Source: Biancaea sappan
Taxonomy: Eukaryota > Streptophyta > Magnoliopsida > Fabales > Fabaceae
Assembly (NCBI GenBank): GCA_037074585.1
Contig: CM073494.1
Coordinates: 67,077,501-67,141,500 of the forward strand
Length of the DNA: 64,000 bases
Direction of reading: 5' to 3'
Shown: positions 23,335 to 35,556 of the stretch, one piece after another
Layout: every line of letters starts with the position of its first letter
Numbering within the stretch: the stretch's first letter is position 1
Notes under the pieces: generated by a model
The model's input: the letters and a program-made list of their open reading frames with translations, nothing else
What the model was told of the DNA's origin: nothing
Database searches by the model: none
Program-made: the position numbers and the translations under genes

Positions 23335-23722
23335 TTTAAAAATAATTTTCTGTTTTTTGAAATAGATAAATAAAAAAATCTTGTTTGATGTATTATTTTT
23401 AAGAAATTTGTATTAAAAATTGGTGTTTAAAACAAAAAAAAAACTAAATCATATTTTACATGTTTTTAAAATAGTATTACAAAAAAAGGCGATGGTATTA
23501 TTGTAAATAAGTAAATTCATTAATGACATTTATGTAGTTATATTTCTTTTTTAAAAAATAGCTAGAGTCCAACTTTTTTCTGTTTCCTTAAGTTTAAAAA
23601 TTGTGTTCAAAATAAATGATTTAAAGACTTTTTCTGTTTTTCATTTTTATGAGTTTCTAAAACAATTTTACAAAACCTGTTTAAAAAAACATACACACAC
23701 ACACCACCAAACAGGCTATAAT
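23335..23722. mobile_element. Diverged, truncated copy of the about 400-bp MITE
   Basis: This is a diverged homologue of the element at 46246-46642: shared TGTTTGATGTATTNTTTT, TAAATAAGTAAATTCATTAATGA and the AAACAGGCT right terminus. It ends at the left boundary of the copy-2 duplication unit (23723). Confidence 0.5.
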
Positions 23723-24435
23723 TTCCTTTTGTAGAGGTATAAATTAAGTAAGGCAAAATAATATGTCTTTTTTTTTTTGGAATATAAAGCATGTCTTCAA
23801 ATTAATTAGCCATGTGCTAAATATGCTTCCAAGCCAGATGCCATAATCATGATATTTTTGCAATAATTAATAAAATATTAAATTAATCATTTAGTCCCTA
23901 TAATTTGCTTCAGTTTTAATTGGGTCCTTATAGTTTTAATAGTTTCAATTGAATCCACGTAATTACCAAACATTTATAATTCTAGCCTTACTATTAGGTT
24001 GCTAATTTTTTTTCTTTTAAACTGCCATTTGTTTTATACATGTGGGACTGCCACATCATCCCAATTGACCCAATGTAACATCCATTTCAACCCAGAAGTG
24101 CCTCTTATGTACAATTGCTCTAATTTATAATTCCCTTCGAATATATCAGAATCTAGTCTCTAATACAATAACTTCAGTTTAGAACTAAACTCACAAGTTG
24201 GGTATTTATCAACAAAATAAAAAATAGAAAAAAAATATTTTTTTTGTCAAAAAACCTCTCAACTTGGGTAATTCTATTTCCGAGGAGCCATCTCCATTAG
24301 CCATACTTAGTGCCAACAACATTCTCCCACGACGTAGTTTTTGTTAGAGTAGCAATTTGAAAAATAAAAATATTCACAAAATAGAAAAAAAATGAAGGTT
24401 AGAGTTAAAAAATATAAAATACATGGTATTAAGTT

Positions 24436-24606
24436 AGGATCTGAATCCTTTGCAATATTACAGAGGTGCAATACTTTTAGCAACAATTTTTTCTGTTGTT
24501 AAAACTTTCAGCAACAGTTTAGTTTTTTTTCTGTTGCTAAGTTGCTAAAAGTTTTAGTAACAGAAAAAACTGTTGCTAAAAAAGTATTACAGAGGATCAA
24601 GGTCCA
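24436..24606. mobile_element. Hairpin MITE
   Basis: TGCAATACTTTTAGCAACA near 24468 is inverted at about 24589. The arms are roughly 50 bp on either side of a short loop at 24516-24540, with outer GGATCTGAATCC-type extension. The element is conserved in U3 at 35387-35556, so it predates the duplication. A near-perfect stem of this size could be transcribed into small RNAs, which is inference. Confidence 0.6.
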
Positions 24607-24822
24607 TGAAGTTGAGGTTCAAGTAGCTCGTCTTTTTTTAAAGTAATTTCATGTCTTTCACAGATTGAATTTGCCATATCAAAAGATACAATGGTACATA
24701 GACGTGTTAGCTGCATAATATAACTACAGTTTAAGACTTGTCTATTTAGTATACAATCGCTACACAAGATTGTAGATATGACTATTCTTTTCACACAGAC
24801 TTTCTATCCAAAATATATTATG

Positions 24823-24827
<5 letters not shown>

Positions 24828-24879
<52 letters not shown>
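24828..24879. repeat. (TA)n microsatellite
   Basis: About 26 TA units. The orthologous tract in U3 (35778-35795) has about 9, showing length change since duplication. Confidence 0.95.
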
Positions 24880-24882
<3 letters not shown>

Positions 24883-27543
24883 GTTTTCCATCCTCTTCTC
24901 TTATATTCACGCATTCAATACACAAAGATCCACTCATATATATTGTTTCAACCTCTTCGCATGAAAAGATAACCATTGGCCACACTAACGAGGATGGATT
25001 TAACTTATAAAATGTGTATTATCAACAACTCTAATTTGATTTTTCCTTTGAATCAAATTTATAGGATAGAGATGGTATCCTCATAAATTTCTTATATCAT
25101 ATGGACTTAATATTCATTCCTCTCAATATTTCTAAATTCTTTCTCTATAGCTAAAGTTTTAGAAAACTTCATAATTCAAAGAATATAGGTAAGATGATAT
25201 TTATCACAATAAGTAATCTCATAATTATTATAAGTATGTATACAATCATATAAGGCAATTTAACCGCAATGAAACATTGGCATTGTAGCAGTGTAACTGC
25301 CACAAACTTAATGGCAATTTAACCTTAAACAGTTATTAAATAGTTATAAGTAACGACAATTTGATAGAAATCATCATGTTTGTGGTGGTTTTATGTCAAC
25401 CACTACGATATTGTAGCGCAATTATGTAAAAATCATCACAATTTCAAGATTTTTTTGTGGCAATTGTCATGCAATCACCACTATGCATGAATTTTAGTGG
25501 CGATCGGTTAATAACTTTATAAAATACTACTCACTCGCCCATGATCTACCAACACTCATTCCTCTTGTTTTGCGTTAGATGTAATCTTCCACTATTGTTC
25601 GTGTTCAATCTCCCTCAATTGCTGGTTGTTGTCCTCTATCTCGTTGACACTGTTTGTCCCATCACTGCAATCAGAACAACCGTTGTCGATGTCTACACCG
25701 ATCCATTAGTCTTCGATGTTTTCTCTTTTTCTTCTTCTATTTTTGCTTAGTATCTCTGTGTTACATTCTTCCGATGACATTTGCCATCCATGACCACCGC
25801 AGCTTAAGGACATCCACCATCTTGCAATTTTCAGGTAAGTACTCTTCGACTCTCTCTCATTTTTTGTGGTTTTCTTTTTTTTTTTCTCAATTTCTTTTTT
25901 CTAGCATTTGTGGTTTTCTTTTTTTTTTTTCCTTAATTTCAAGAATTTTGATTGAACTTCCTTATAATATTACAATGAACATTACAAGTTTTTTTTTTTT
26001 TGGGAACATTTATGCAATTAGCTGGAGTTGTTACCGTAAGTTGTTGGTGCCTTGGGTATGCAAGTTAACATCATCTATGCAAGTAAAGTCTCAGAACCAA
26101 TTTGCTTAGGGTGTTCCTTATTGCTTTTCAATTATGTCCTTTCCTTTTTATCTCCTTGGGGGGCTCTTCCATTAACGAGGCTTATTATTCTCGTTAGCTA
26201 TTTGCCTAAGCAGTGAGAATGTGTAGAAAACATTTCCAGAAAGTTATTCCGAGCCTTGAAACTCCTTATATATATGGAAAGAGCTAGGCTCATTTATAAT
26301 CTACAAGTCATATAGATTCTCCAGAGAAACGGAAATGACATTAACTATATTCACATATTCATCCTTTTTATGTTCTCGTGGGGCAATTAAGACATTAGGG
26401 TCTATCTAATATATATATTTGTTGACTAAGGTTGAGCCGCAGAATTTTTATAGTTACTAGCTAGCCTCTCTTTGTCGGGTGGTTAGTGGAATTAGCTACA
26501 ACTTACAACATTACAAACAGTAAATAAATGTTTTGAACAAAAAACGAAGGAAAAAAAAAAAGTAATCCCCATGATGCATATCCACATATTTTATATATAT
26601 ATATATATATAGTTTAATAGTTGGAAGTGACATGTAGCTGCACTATTTCAATCTCTTTTGTGAAGTATGGGCTCTTTAGTTGATTATTACTTGTTTATAA
26701 TCCATAAAGCTTATACATGCTGCTCTTTGATTCTCTTTCAATATGCCTAACTTAATTATCTATTGATTTTTTGTGTAGACTAGCATTATCTGCCCACAAA
26801 AGTTAATGCTATTATTATGGAGGAAAAAAATATTTATTTCTATATGCTAGCTGTTGGTCACGAAACTGATAAGGCCACTAAACACCACTCGTGGTGTACT
26901 AATGACAATTTTTATTTTTTATTTTTTAAGCATCTACTACTGCTTCTCATAGAAATTCGGAAGCTGACGACGGTGACTTGAAACTCAATAGCTGCTCCGT
27001 CGAAGTGCTCAATAGGACTTGAGAGATGGGGTAGACAGAGACACACGATGACTTGAGAGATGGGGAAGAGGAAGACAGAGATGCAGATAGATAGAGGGGG
27101 AAGAGAGCAATTATCAGATGGCGAGGGTAAAAAGGATCCTTGCTTTAAAATTCAAAAATGATGCTTGGCCAATCTGAATTATTGATTTTCATAACCAACG
27201 GTTCAGATTTCAGGATGTTATTTTTAAAAAAATTTAAAACAAAATAAAAATAAGATATTGAAATCTGGACTATTGATTTAAAAATTAATAATCTAAATGA
27301 ACCAAACACTTTTTTTCACTTAGTCAAACAGAAGATCTGTTTTCGACAGGAGAAGGGGCACATGTGATTGAGAGAAAGGAAAGCTAAAGCTTGAAAACTG
27401 AAAAGTAAGTGAGATGATAGACCATTGGGAAGTGAGAGTAGACTCAGTAGAGAAAGAGCTGATAGAACATTGTTGGCTTCATCTTCCTCAACATTTTCGT
27501 CAGCTTCAGGTATGGGAACGATTCGACCACTGGAGGTAGTAGA

Positions 27544-29900
27544 TGTCACATCCCAAAACTTACATGTGATATAAACATAAAATACCTAGGGTGTACCTCC
27601 GTGATACCCCATAATCTCTGTGAACATTCTTAATATCCATAATTATGTGAATCATAAATATTCTAAGAAAGATATTTTGTATACATATTCAGAAAATGTT
27701 CAACCTTCAAACACTATACAGTTCTATACAACCTCCCAAGCCTAGGTGACCTACTAGATTACAGAGCGTTTCCTAATCCTTACCAATTGTTTACCAGACA
27801 AAAGTGGAGTATATCCTTAAAGGCTATAAATTCTTCTCCTCAACCATTGTATCTGAAAAGATAATCATAGAGAGTGTGAGTTTATCATAACTCAGTGAGT
27901 AAACAACTGTACATGAAAATATCATAAGCACAAACACCACATTTACTAATACAATCAATCTATCATTTATTTTAAATAATTATAGTATTATATGCCATAA
28001 ATACTTGCACTGAGTGACTTGGAAATTTAACCCTCAAACTCTTTGTGCATAGGTTTTCACATTTATACACCGAGTAGTATGGGACTCTAACCCTTTTAAA
28101 CTCGTGCATAGATTTTCACATTTATACACCGAGTAGTATGGGACTCTAACCCTTTCAAACTCATGTATTAGATCTCGTAGATCTTTTGCTCATCAATAAA
28201 ATAGTGAGAATTTATCACAGTATAATTACTATGAAATAAATGAATTTACACATACTTTTATTCCCTTGAATGTCTATTATCAACCATAACAATCATCATA
28301 TATTATCAATTGAGAGATTGATTGTTTCACACTTCAATAATGTCATAAACGAGACTTGTATTGTACTTTATCTAATAAGATCACATTAGTTTAGTAAGGT
28401 TATTCACTTACAAAATGTTCCAATTTATACAAGGAACTACCACATCTAGTTCTTTAGTCAACTAGAGAAATCAATTCTCAAAGGTAATAAAATAATTTCC
28501 AGTGATATTGTAATTTTTCTCAACCTGAACATACACTGATAATCTTCTCAATTTCACAATTAACGCAAATGGGATTTATATTGTGCTTTGACTAATTTAG
28601 TAAATTAATTTTGCAAGGTTGCCTACTCACCTGGATTCCACGCTCTCGGCGCTCCCACCTTGAGCCCCAATCATCCCTATTGTAACCAGGTAAAAACCAT
28701 TAGGGTTACAAAATAGAGAAATTTCCTATCACTACTCTCGACCTTTACTCACATCTTAAGTCATAACTCCTAACCGGTAATGAATTTTTAAATGACACTT
28801 ATACCATTGGAAACTAGACTCAAAGAGCTTTTCAACGATATTAAAAAAAAAAAAAACTGATGCTACAGTAACAGTCAACGGTCAACGCAGCTACAGTAAC
28901 GTTGACCGAGTCAATGCTACATTACGTTGACCGAGTCAACGCTACAGTAACGAGCAAATCTGGAAAAATTTTCTATGTGAACAGTAATTTCTGGGGAAAA
29001 TTTTCGATGTTCTTCGTGTTCTTCATCCAAAAATCCTAAAATCATATCTAAAACAACATTTCTTTTGATTTCTTCTATGGGTTTTCATCCTTAATGTCTA
29101 AGGAGTGTTTTAACACTAAAACCCCCAATTTCTACCAACAATCCAAGCTCAAATCTCAAATTTTCATCAAGAACACTAACTTTTTCAAATATCCAAATTC
29201 TACGAAATTTCTTGTTCTAATAACATCATAAACCACCTAAGAATGTTTTACATTAACATCCACACTTAAATTCATCCATTAAAACTCAAAATCTTAATTT
29301 TCTTCCATAGGTCCGAAAATGGAGAAAAAGAGAAATAGAGTAGATAAAACTTACCTCTTTACCTCTAGAACTCCTGAGAATCGGAAGTATGGTTAGAAAA
29401 TACAAGATCGCTGGATGAAAATTTGAGAAATGATTGAAGAAGGGAAGATGGAAATGAACGAAGAACATGAAGCCTCGGGAGGAAGAAGGAGAAGAAAAAC
29501 TAATAATTGTATGTGTGGGCCCCACTAATTTCTTTTTCGATAAAATCGCTCATAGCCACCTTAGCTTATAAGATTTGTTCACTTTAATACCTCTCGATGT
29601 CTCAAATACCACTTTAACCTCGAATCCATCATCTTTTCGGTACCGGGCTCATAATTCATTCTCATAAGCTTTATTCTTCCTCTCAGGTTTCTATTTGGTC
29701 ATTTCTCAAAAGTCCTCTATACTTTCTTTTCTTTTCACTTTAGTCCTTGAGAATTTGTAAAAATTTCCTAAATTAAAAATTAAAATTTCTATTCCCATAT
29801 TTTCTTCACTAATTCAAAAAGCACATTTTCACGTAATTAAATTTTTTACTAAATTTCAAATTAGACTTTAAATATTCATATAAATTCTTGGGATATTACA
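27544..29900 (-). mobile_element. Solo LTR, Tekay/Del-like gypsy (family B)
   Basis: Runs from TGTCACATCCC to GGATATTACA (2357 bp) and is flanked by the 5-bp duplication GTAGA at 27539-27543 and 29901-29905. The uninterrupted GTAGA site lies at 38445-38449 in U3. Its termini and interior match the 3' LTR of the gypsy element at 59664-61550, including the ATCTGAAAAGATAATCATAG block and a roughly 60-bp tandem repeat containing CCGAGTAGTATGGGACTCT. GCTACAGTA-rich minisatellite near 28860-28945. Orientation as in the element at the right edge. No internal coding region. Confidence 0.9.
28006..28185. repeat. About 60-bp tandem repeat (3 units) inside the solo LTR
   Basis: Three units built around CCGAGTAGTATGGGACTCTA and AACTCGTGCATAG. 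The first unit is more diverged. The related LTR at 59664-61550 has four units. Confidence 0.8.
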
Positions 29901-30693
29901 GTAGACAAGAGAGGCTTGTCAGAGGAGGAGGAGGAGTTGATGTTGCAGTGGTTCTGAAACATATCTGGTATTGAAAACAGGGGCAGAAGGGAGAAGTCAA
30001 CTGGCTAAGAAGACGAGGGATTGGCCAAGAAGACGAGGGACTGCTGAAAATTAAAGGACCGGCCAAGAAGAAAAGGGACTGGAAATCATAGAGGAGACAA
30101 CACGACATCACATGAAGACGACCGCATCTAAGGCTGCGAAGAATGAGGATATTTTTGGAATTCATGGAAAAAGATGAGGGTATTTTAGTCATTTCCACGG
30201 TTTTCCAAATGAAAAATTGGCTTTCCTTGCTTTTTTTAATGGAGAAATTTCTTGGAAAAGATATCACTGTTCATGAACGGGATTTCTAACATTTTTTCCA
30301 ACTTTCACATAGGAAAACATACCAAACATGAGAAAAAAGAGAACATAGTGAAATTTCCGATTTCTTTTCCTTGGGAAAAGCTATCAAACATGCCCTAAGT
30401 ATTTAAATAATATTGTTATTAGTTTATGAGTAAACTATAGTTAAATAATATTGATATTATTTTATGAATTTTATTATGTGACGTGACAATATATAGTATC
30501 TATTAATTTATATATTTTAAGTATTATTAATTCAACTTACAATTGAATCATAATTTTATCACTGAACCGTGAATTGATAATTTCACTGGTTGAATGACTA
30601 AATCAAAATTTTAAAACATTTCTAAAAAGACTTAATACGCCGCCGCTTACAGATATCTTCAGCAATTTGCGGACTCAAATGGTGAATGACGAC

Positions 30694-30699
30694 CACGTG
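30694..30699 (+). promoter_or_regulatory. G-box upstream of copy 2
   Basis: CACGTG in GACCACGTGTGTGC, 61 bp before the ATG; identical in copies 3 and 4. Confidence 0.5.
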
Positions 30700-30754
30700 T
30701 GTGCACTTGGAAGTGAAACACTAATCTCTTACACCCATTCGCGAACGGAAGAGA

Positions 30755-33293
30755 ATGAGCAGCGACGGCACAAAGCTTGTGTGTGTCACTGGAGCATCTG
30801 GCTATATCGCTTCATGGATCGTCAAGCTCCTTCTTCTTCGTGGTTACACTGTCAAGGGGACTGTTCGTGACCCAAGTAAGTGCTTCCGTTACTAGACATG
30901 CATGGAGAAATAAAAACGTCAAAGATTGTTTCGGACTCTATGCCTCTGATATTGCCTTTTGTTTCGGACGTTGTGACTCTTAATGGGGAAATTGTGATCA
31001 TATTCTTTTGACTGTAGAGAAAAATAATTTGAGTGTTAACTGTGAAAGTGAATACAAGTGTACTTAACAAGCCAAAATATTAATACAGTAGGTATATATG
31101 AATGAATATAATATATATTTGGACCTCAATTAGATTTCTAAAACAGTCCATTTGATTTTGCTTTTTCTCTATTATTCAAGATGAATCAATTCTATTATTC
31201 TCTGCAGATGATTCAAGAAAGGTAGACCACTTGCTTAAACTAGATGGTGCAAAGGAGAGATTGCATCTGATTAAAGCAAATCTGCTGGAAGAAGGTTCCT
31301 TTGACGCTGCTGTTGAGGGGTGTGAGGGTGTCTTTCATACTGCATCTCCCGTGTCTTTTGACGTCAATGACCCACAGGTTCATATCATTCTAAAATTTGT
31401 TGATAGATAATTGTAATCGTTTCTAAGATTGGATTAATAATTGCCATTTTGTTATCTCAAGGAAAAATTTTTTTGTCTCAATAACTATTCTAACTGTTGT
31501 TTTTCTTGTTTCAGACTGAACTCTTAACGTTCTTAAATCATGTGCAAAATCGCTTACATCGAAACGACTTGTTTTGACATCTTCTTTGGCTGCAGTTTTC
31601 TTCACTGGAAAGCCTACAACTTCTGAAGTTTTAATTGATGAGACATGGTTTTCTGAGCCAGATTTCTGTAGAAGACCCGAGGTATGTGCTATATTTCATT
31701 AAACTAACACTGAAATGAAGTTTGTAATTAATGCAGATGGCCTCTCTAATTGCAGTGAATGCTGCATAGAGATAGGATGGCTAGTTTTTTCACGCATATT
31801 ATTTTATAATGCTCTTCCTGTTGTTTTCTATTTTGTTCTTTCAGCCCTGGTCTCCCTACGTACTTTCCAAGACTCTAGCTGAAGATGCTGCCTGGAAATT
31901 TGTAAAAGAAAACAACATTGACATGGTTGCTATGAATCCAGCACTGGTGATAGGGCCTCTATTGCAACCAGCGCTTAACGCAGGCGCTGATGCAATTTTA
32001 AATCTAATGAATGGTAATTTATTTTATTCACAAAGCACCTGAGTTATTTGATCATCTTCAACCCAACTGCTTTTTATAACTGGGATTGGTACTAAAATAT
32101 GGAAACCAGATAGGAACAAGTACAAGACATGCAAACTTTTGAGAACAATGGTTTTATGTCTCAGAGAAACCAAGTTATATGTATTGTTGATTTAATGTTG
32201 TTGTTGTTGTTTGAGAAATATTAGTTGACCTGTATGAGTGTGTGTTAAATTTAACATTCTCTATTTTGGCCCACAAACAAGAATTGTCATGTGTTGCTTC
32301 TGATGGGGCTCTTTCCATCCTTGCTTGACTTGTTGCAGGTGCACAAACATTTCCAAATTTTAGTACAGCATGGGTCCATGTGAAAGATGTTGCAAATGCC
32401 CATATTCAGGCATTTGAAATGTCGTCAGCTAGCGGAAGATAATGTTTGGCTGAGTCCGTGGAACACTACTTTGACATTGTGAACATTTTACATGAGCTGT
32501 ACCCAACATTACAACTTCCAAACAAGTAAGAATGCATATCATTGTCTCCTAAACTATAGCTTGGTTATTTATTTTCTCCTAAACTTTTTGAGACCTCATC
32601 GAGTCATTTTGCTGCTATAATAGTTGTCTCTGCTTTTAGCAGTATATTATTATGTTAGATGATGATTATCTACTCAAGCTTGTACTGCAGTATATGCAGG
32701 AGATTTTTCATTTTATCTTAGCCTAATTAAATTTATTAATAAAAGTCTGTGAAAATGAAGCATGGAAATGAAAAGGAAACTTGAAATTGTGATATCTATT
32801 TTACATTCGAGTAGTATACAGATATTTGCCCTATCATGTCTGTTGACTGTGCTCAAGGGTTTGTTAACTAGCTGAGAATTAGTGAAATTCACATAGTATT
32901 GACCTTTTTCTCCTTTTTCCTCAATACAAACACACCCTGTTGAACAAGAGGAGATTGTTTTAAATTTACTTATAATGATTTGTTCCTCAGACTTTTTGGT
33001 GATAATGGATTTAATTTGATCACTATTTGATGACCCAAATAGCTTGCATTCTCACTTCTTTATATTTAGCTACATACTTATTTAGTTCAATTTCTTTTTT
33101 CTTGATTTTTGCTAATTTTATTTCTTGCTTTCTCATTAAACTTGTCAGGTGTGAGGATGATAAGCCCTTAATGCCAAAGTTTCAGGTTTCCAAAGAAAAG
33201 GTAAAAACTTTGGGAATTGAGTTTATTCCATTAGACGTGGGTGTCAAAGAAACTGTAGAAAGCTTGAAAGAGAAGAAATTTGTCAATTTTTAA
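30755..33293 (+). pseudogene. Phenylacetaldehyde reductase / CCR-like SDR, copy 2 (broken)
   Basis: Exons align with copies 3 and 4: 30755-30875, 31208-31377, 31515-31681, 31845-32013, 32339-32525 and 33149-33293. Exon 3 lacks 25 bp relative to copy 4, between two GAACT repeats. This shifts the frame and brings a TGA into frame at 31575-31577, after about 117 residues. Independently, exon 5 has TAA at 32440-32442 where copies 3 and 4 have TAT (Tyr in the GRYC segment). All splice signals remain GT-AG. The Rossmann part (TGASGYIAS, VRDP) is intact, but the substrate domain and the YVLSK active site are lost from the frame. Functional enzyme is very unlikely. Confidence 0.93.
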
Positions 33294-34526
33294 CTATGTG
33301 ATCTCTTTCTGAAGATTAAATGTTGAACATGCTTTAAGTTGGTGTGTTTTGTATTAAGAACTCCATCAATAAGCTAAACCATGCGTGAGAAGACATAATT
33401 GTGATCCGAGTTGGAAGAACTTCAGTTTGTAACTCCTGATGCTTGTGGTATGAGAGGGATAGATTGGATGAGAGGTAGGACTTAAGTGCCCAATTATGTA
33501 TACTCTGAACTGGAAGTATTTTTACCTATTTTTCTGTCTCTATCTTTCTTCAGTTTCAATTAATAGATTCTTTAAGAGAAGAAAATGAAATAAAATAAAA
33601 TCAAGGGACCAAAAGGAGATTTTTTGGTGGAGCTAAAAGGTTAAATTAAAACTCAAGGTAAATTAAGGGATCAATTTGGAACAAAATAAAATTAAAGAAC
33701 CAAAGTAAAACTCAAGGTAAAGTTATTGTAAAGACTCAAACATATTACTGCCTATATTGTCTTCTATAGTGCCTTCTATTAATGTGTTTAAGTCCATTTT
33801 TTTAACAACAACATGTGTTTTTCATCTCATAACTTTCACGGACAACTTTAGTTAACAAGGTCTTACGTCTTAATATTTTCAAAGATATTTATTTCTTTGA
33901 ATCGACCGACGTTGTGATTCTTTGAATTCAATTAAAGTATAAATAGCAGGTTATTCTATTATAATCTGGTGGTTTCAATTCATTTGAACATGGATGTCTA
34001 CATTTATGTAGCACCAATAGCTTTGAAGTTTTGGTACTTTATGAAGTTTTACTACAGTTCTATTCGTTGCTTGCAATTTTCATTTCTTTCCCGTTGATGG
34101 TTCAGATCAAGACTTACGTGCTCCAAAAGTGCTTTTTTTCCCCATTTTTGCAAGAACAAGAAACATTTATAACATATACATTAATTACATATTTTAATAT
34201 TTTAATATATTTTAAGTATTACTTATTTGACCGTTATCTGACCATTGACCATTGAATCAATATCTCGAGCGGTTCAATGATCAGTCTAATTTTCTAAACT
34301 TTGACGACATGTAAAATTGAACAAAAGACCTCTTTAACTTTGTTCAAAACACTTCTTCCTTTAATCAATTGATTAATTTTACTAACAAACAATATTACCT
34401 CCACAAAAATATGCTACATTAAAAAAAAAAGGACTTAGTTGACATCTTATGTGGTGAAAGACTATGTAATCACATCGTAATTCCTTCCTCCCAAAAAGAA
34501 AAAAATAAAAAATTTAAAGCTAAAAG
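33294..34526. other. 3' flank of copy 2
   Basis: The 3' untranslated region and downstream DNA are shared with copies 3 and 4. AAATAAAATAAAA near 33588-33600 may provide a polyadenylation signal. Around 34161 about 780 bp present after copies 3 and 4 (42733-43510) are missing. From 34441 the flank continues with the GACATCTTATGTGG block that is the empty site for the solo LTR at 43779-46162. Confidence 0.6.
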
Positions 34527-34672
34527 GAGCCTGTTTCGTTTAAAAATTATAAAAATAAAATATCTTTTTGATGTAATGTTTTTAAGAAATTTGTTTTGAA
34601 ACTTTTTTTTAAAAAAACTAGAAAATATATTTCATGTTTTGAAAAATAGTATATTAAAAATTAGACAATAAT
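34527..34672. mobile_element. Left part of the about 400-bp MITE, cut at the U2/U3 junction
   Basis: Matches 46246-46430 from GAGCCTGTTTCGTT to TTAGACAATAAT. It then switches abruptly to the U3 start (TTCCTTTTGTAGAGG) in place of the rest of the element. This is the duplication joint. Confidence 0.75.
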
Positions 34673-35386
34673 TTCCTTTTGTAGAGGTATAAATTAAGTA
34701 AGGCAAAATAATGTCTTTTTTTTTTTTTGGAATATAAAGCATGTCTTCAAATTAATTAGCCATGTGCTAAATATGCTTCCAAGCCAGATGCCATAATCAT
34801 GATATTTTTGCAATAATTAATAAAAGATTAAATTAATCATTTAGTCCCTATAATTTGCTTCAGTTTTAATTGGGTCCTTATAGTTTTAATAGTTTCAATT
34901 GAATCCACGTAATTACCAAACATTTATAATTCTAGCCTTACTATTAGGTTGCTAATTTTTTTTCTTTTAAACTGCCATTTGTTTTATACATGTGGGACTG
35001 CCACATCATCCCAATTGACCCAATGTAACATCCATTTCAACCCAGAAGTGCCTCTTATGTACAATTGCTCTAATTTATAATTCCCTTCGAATATATCAGA
35101 ATCTAGTCTCTAATACAATAACTTCAGTTTAGAACTAAACTCACAAGTTGGGTATTTATCAACAAAATAAAAAATAGAAAAAAAATATTTTTTTTGTCAA
35201 AAAACCTCTCAACTTGGGTAATTCTATTTCCGAGGAGCCATCTCCATTAGCCATGACTTAGTGCCAACAACATTCTCCCACGACGTAGTTTTTGTTAGAG
35301 TAGCAATTTGAAAAATAAAAATATTCACAAAATAGAAAAAAAATGAAGGTTAGAGTTAAAAAATATAAAATACATGGTATTAAGTT

Positions 35387-35556
35387 AGGATCTGAATCCT
35401 CTGTAATATTACAGAGGTGCAATACTTTTAGCAACAATTTTTTCTGTTGTTAAAACTTTCAGCAACAGTTTAGTTTTTTTCTGTTGCTAAGTTGCTGAAA
35501 GTTTTAGTAACAGAAAAAACTGTTGCTAAAAAAGTATTACAGAGGATCCAGGTCCA
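35387..35556. mobile_element. Hairpin MITE (U3 copy)
   Basis: Same element as 24436-24606, with the same GCAACAG / CTGTTGC stem arms. Its outer ends GGATCTGAATCCTCTGTAAT and ATTACAGAGGATCCAGGTCC are inverted and better preserved than in U2. Confidence 0.6.

Larger units (their letters stand above)
23723..27543. other. Upstream region of U2, no gene recognised
   Basis: Contains a hairpin element (24436-24606), a (TA)n tract (24828-24879), a second (TA)n at 26591-26611, and 'GTGGCAATTG'-type inverted motifs near 25290-25510. Pyrimidine-rich frames at 25541-26109 are not preserved as one frame in U3 and look non-coding. The segment 27316-27543 is the 3' part of a minus-strand frame that is longer in U3 (38222-38611). 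Confidence 0.5.
23723..34672. repeat. Segmental duplication unit U2 (carries copy 2)
   Basis: From TTCCTTTTGTAGAGG at 23723 the sequence is collinear and nearly identical to the unit starting at 34673, through the gene and into its 3' flank. Differences between units: a solo LTR here (27544-29900), a roughly 780-bp deletion in the 3' flank here (junction near 34161), (TA)n length changes and scattered substitutions. Confidence 0.9.

Noticed and set aside
25654..26109. 151-residue + strand frame upstream of copy 2
   Set aside because: Phe/Ser/Leu-rich translation of pyrimidine tracts. The U3 counterpart is broken at the T-runs, so the frame is not conserved.
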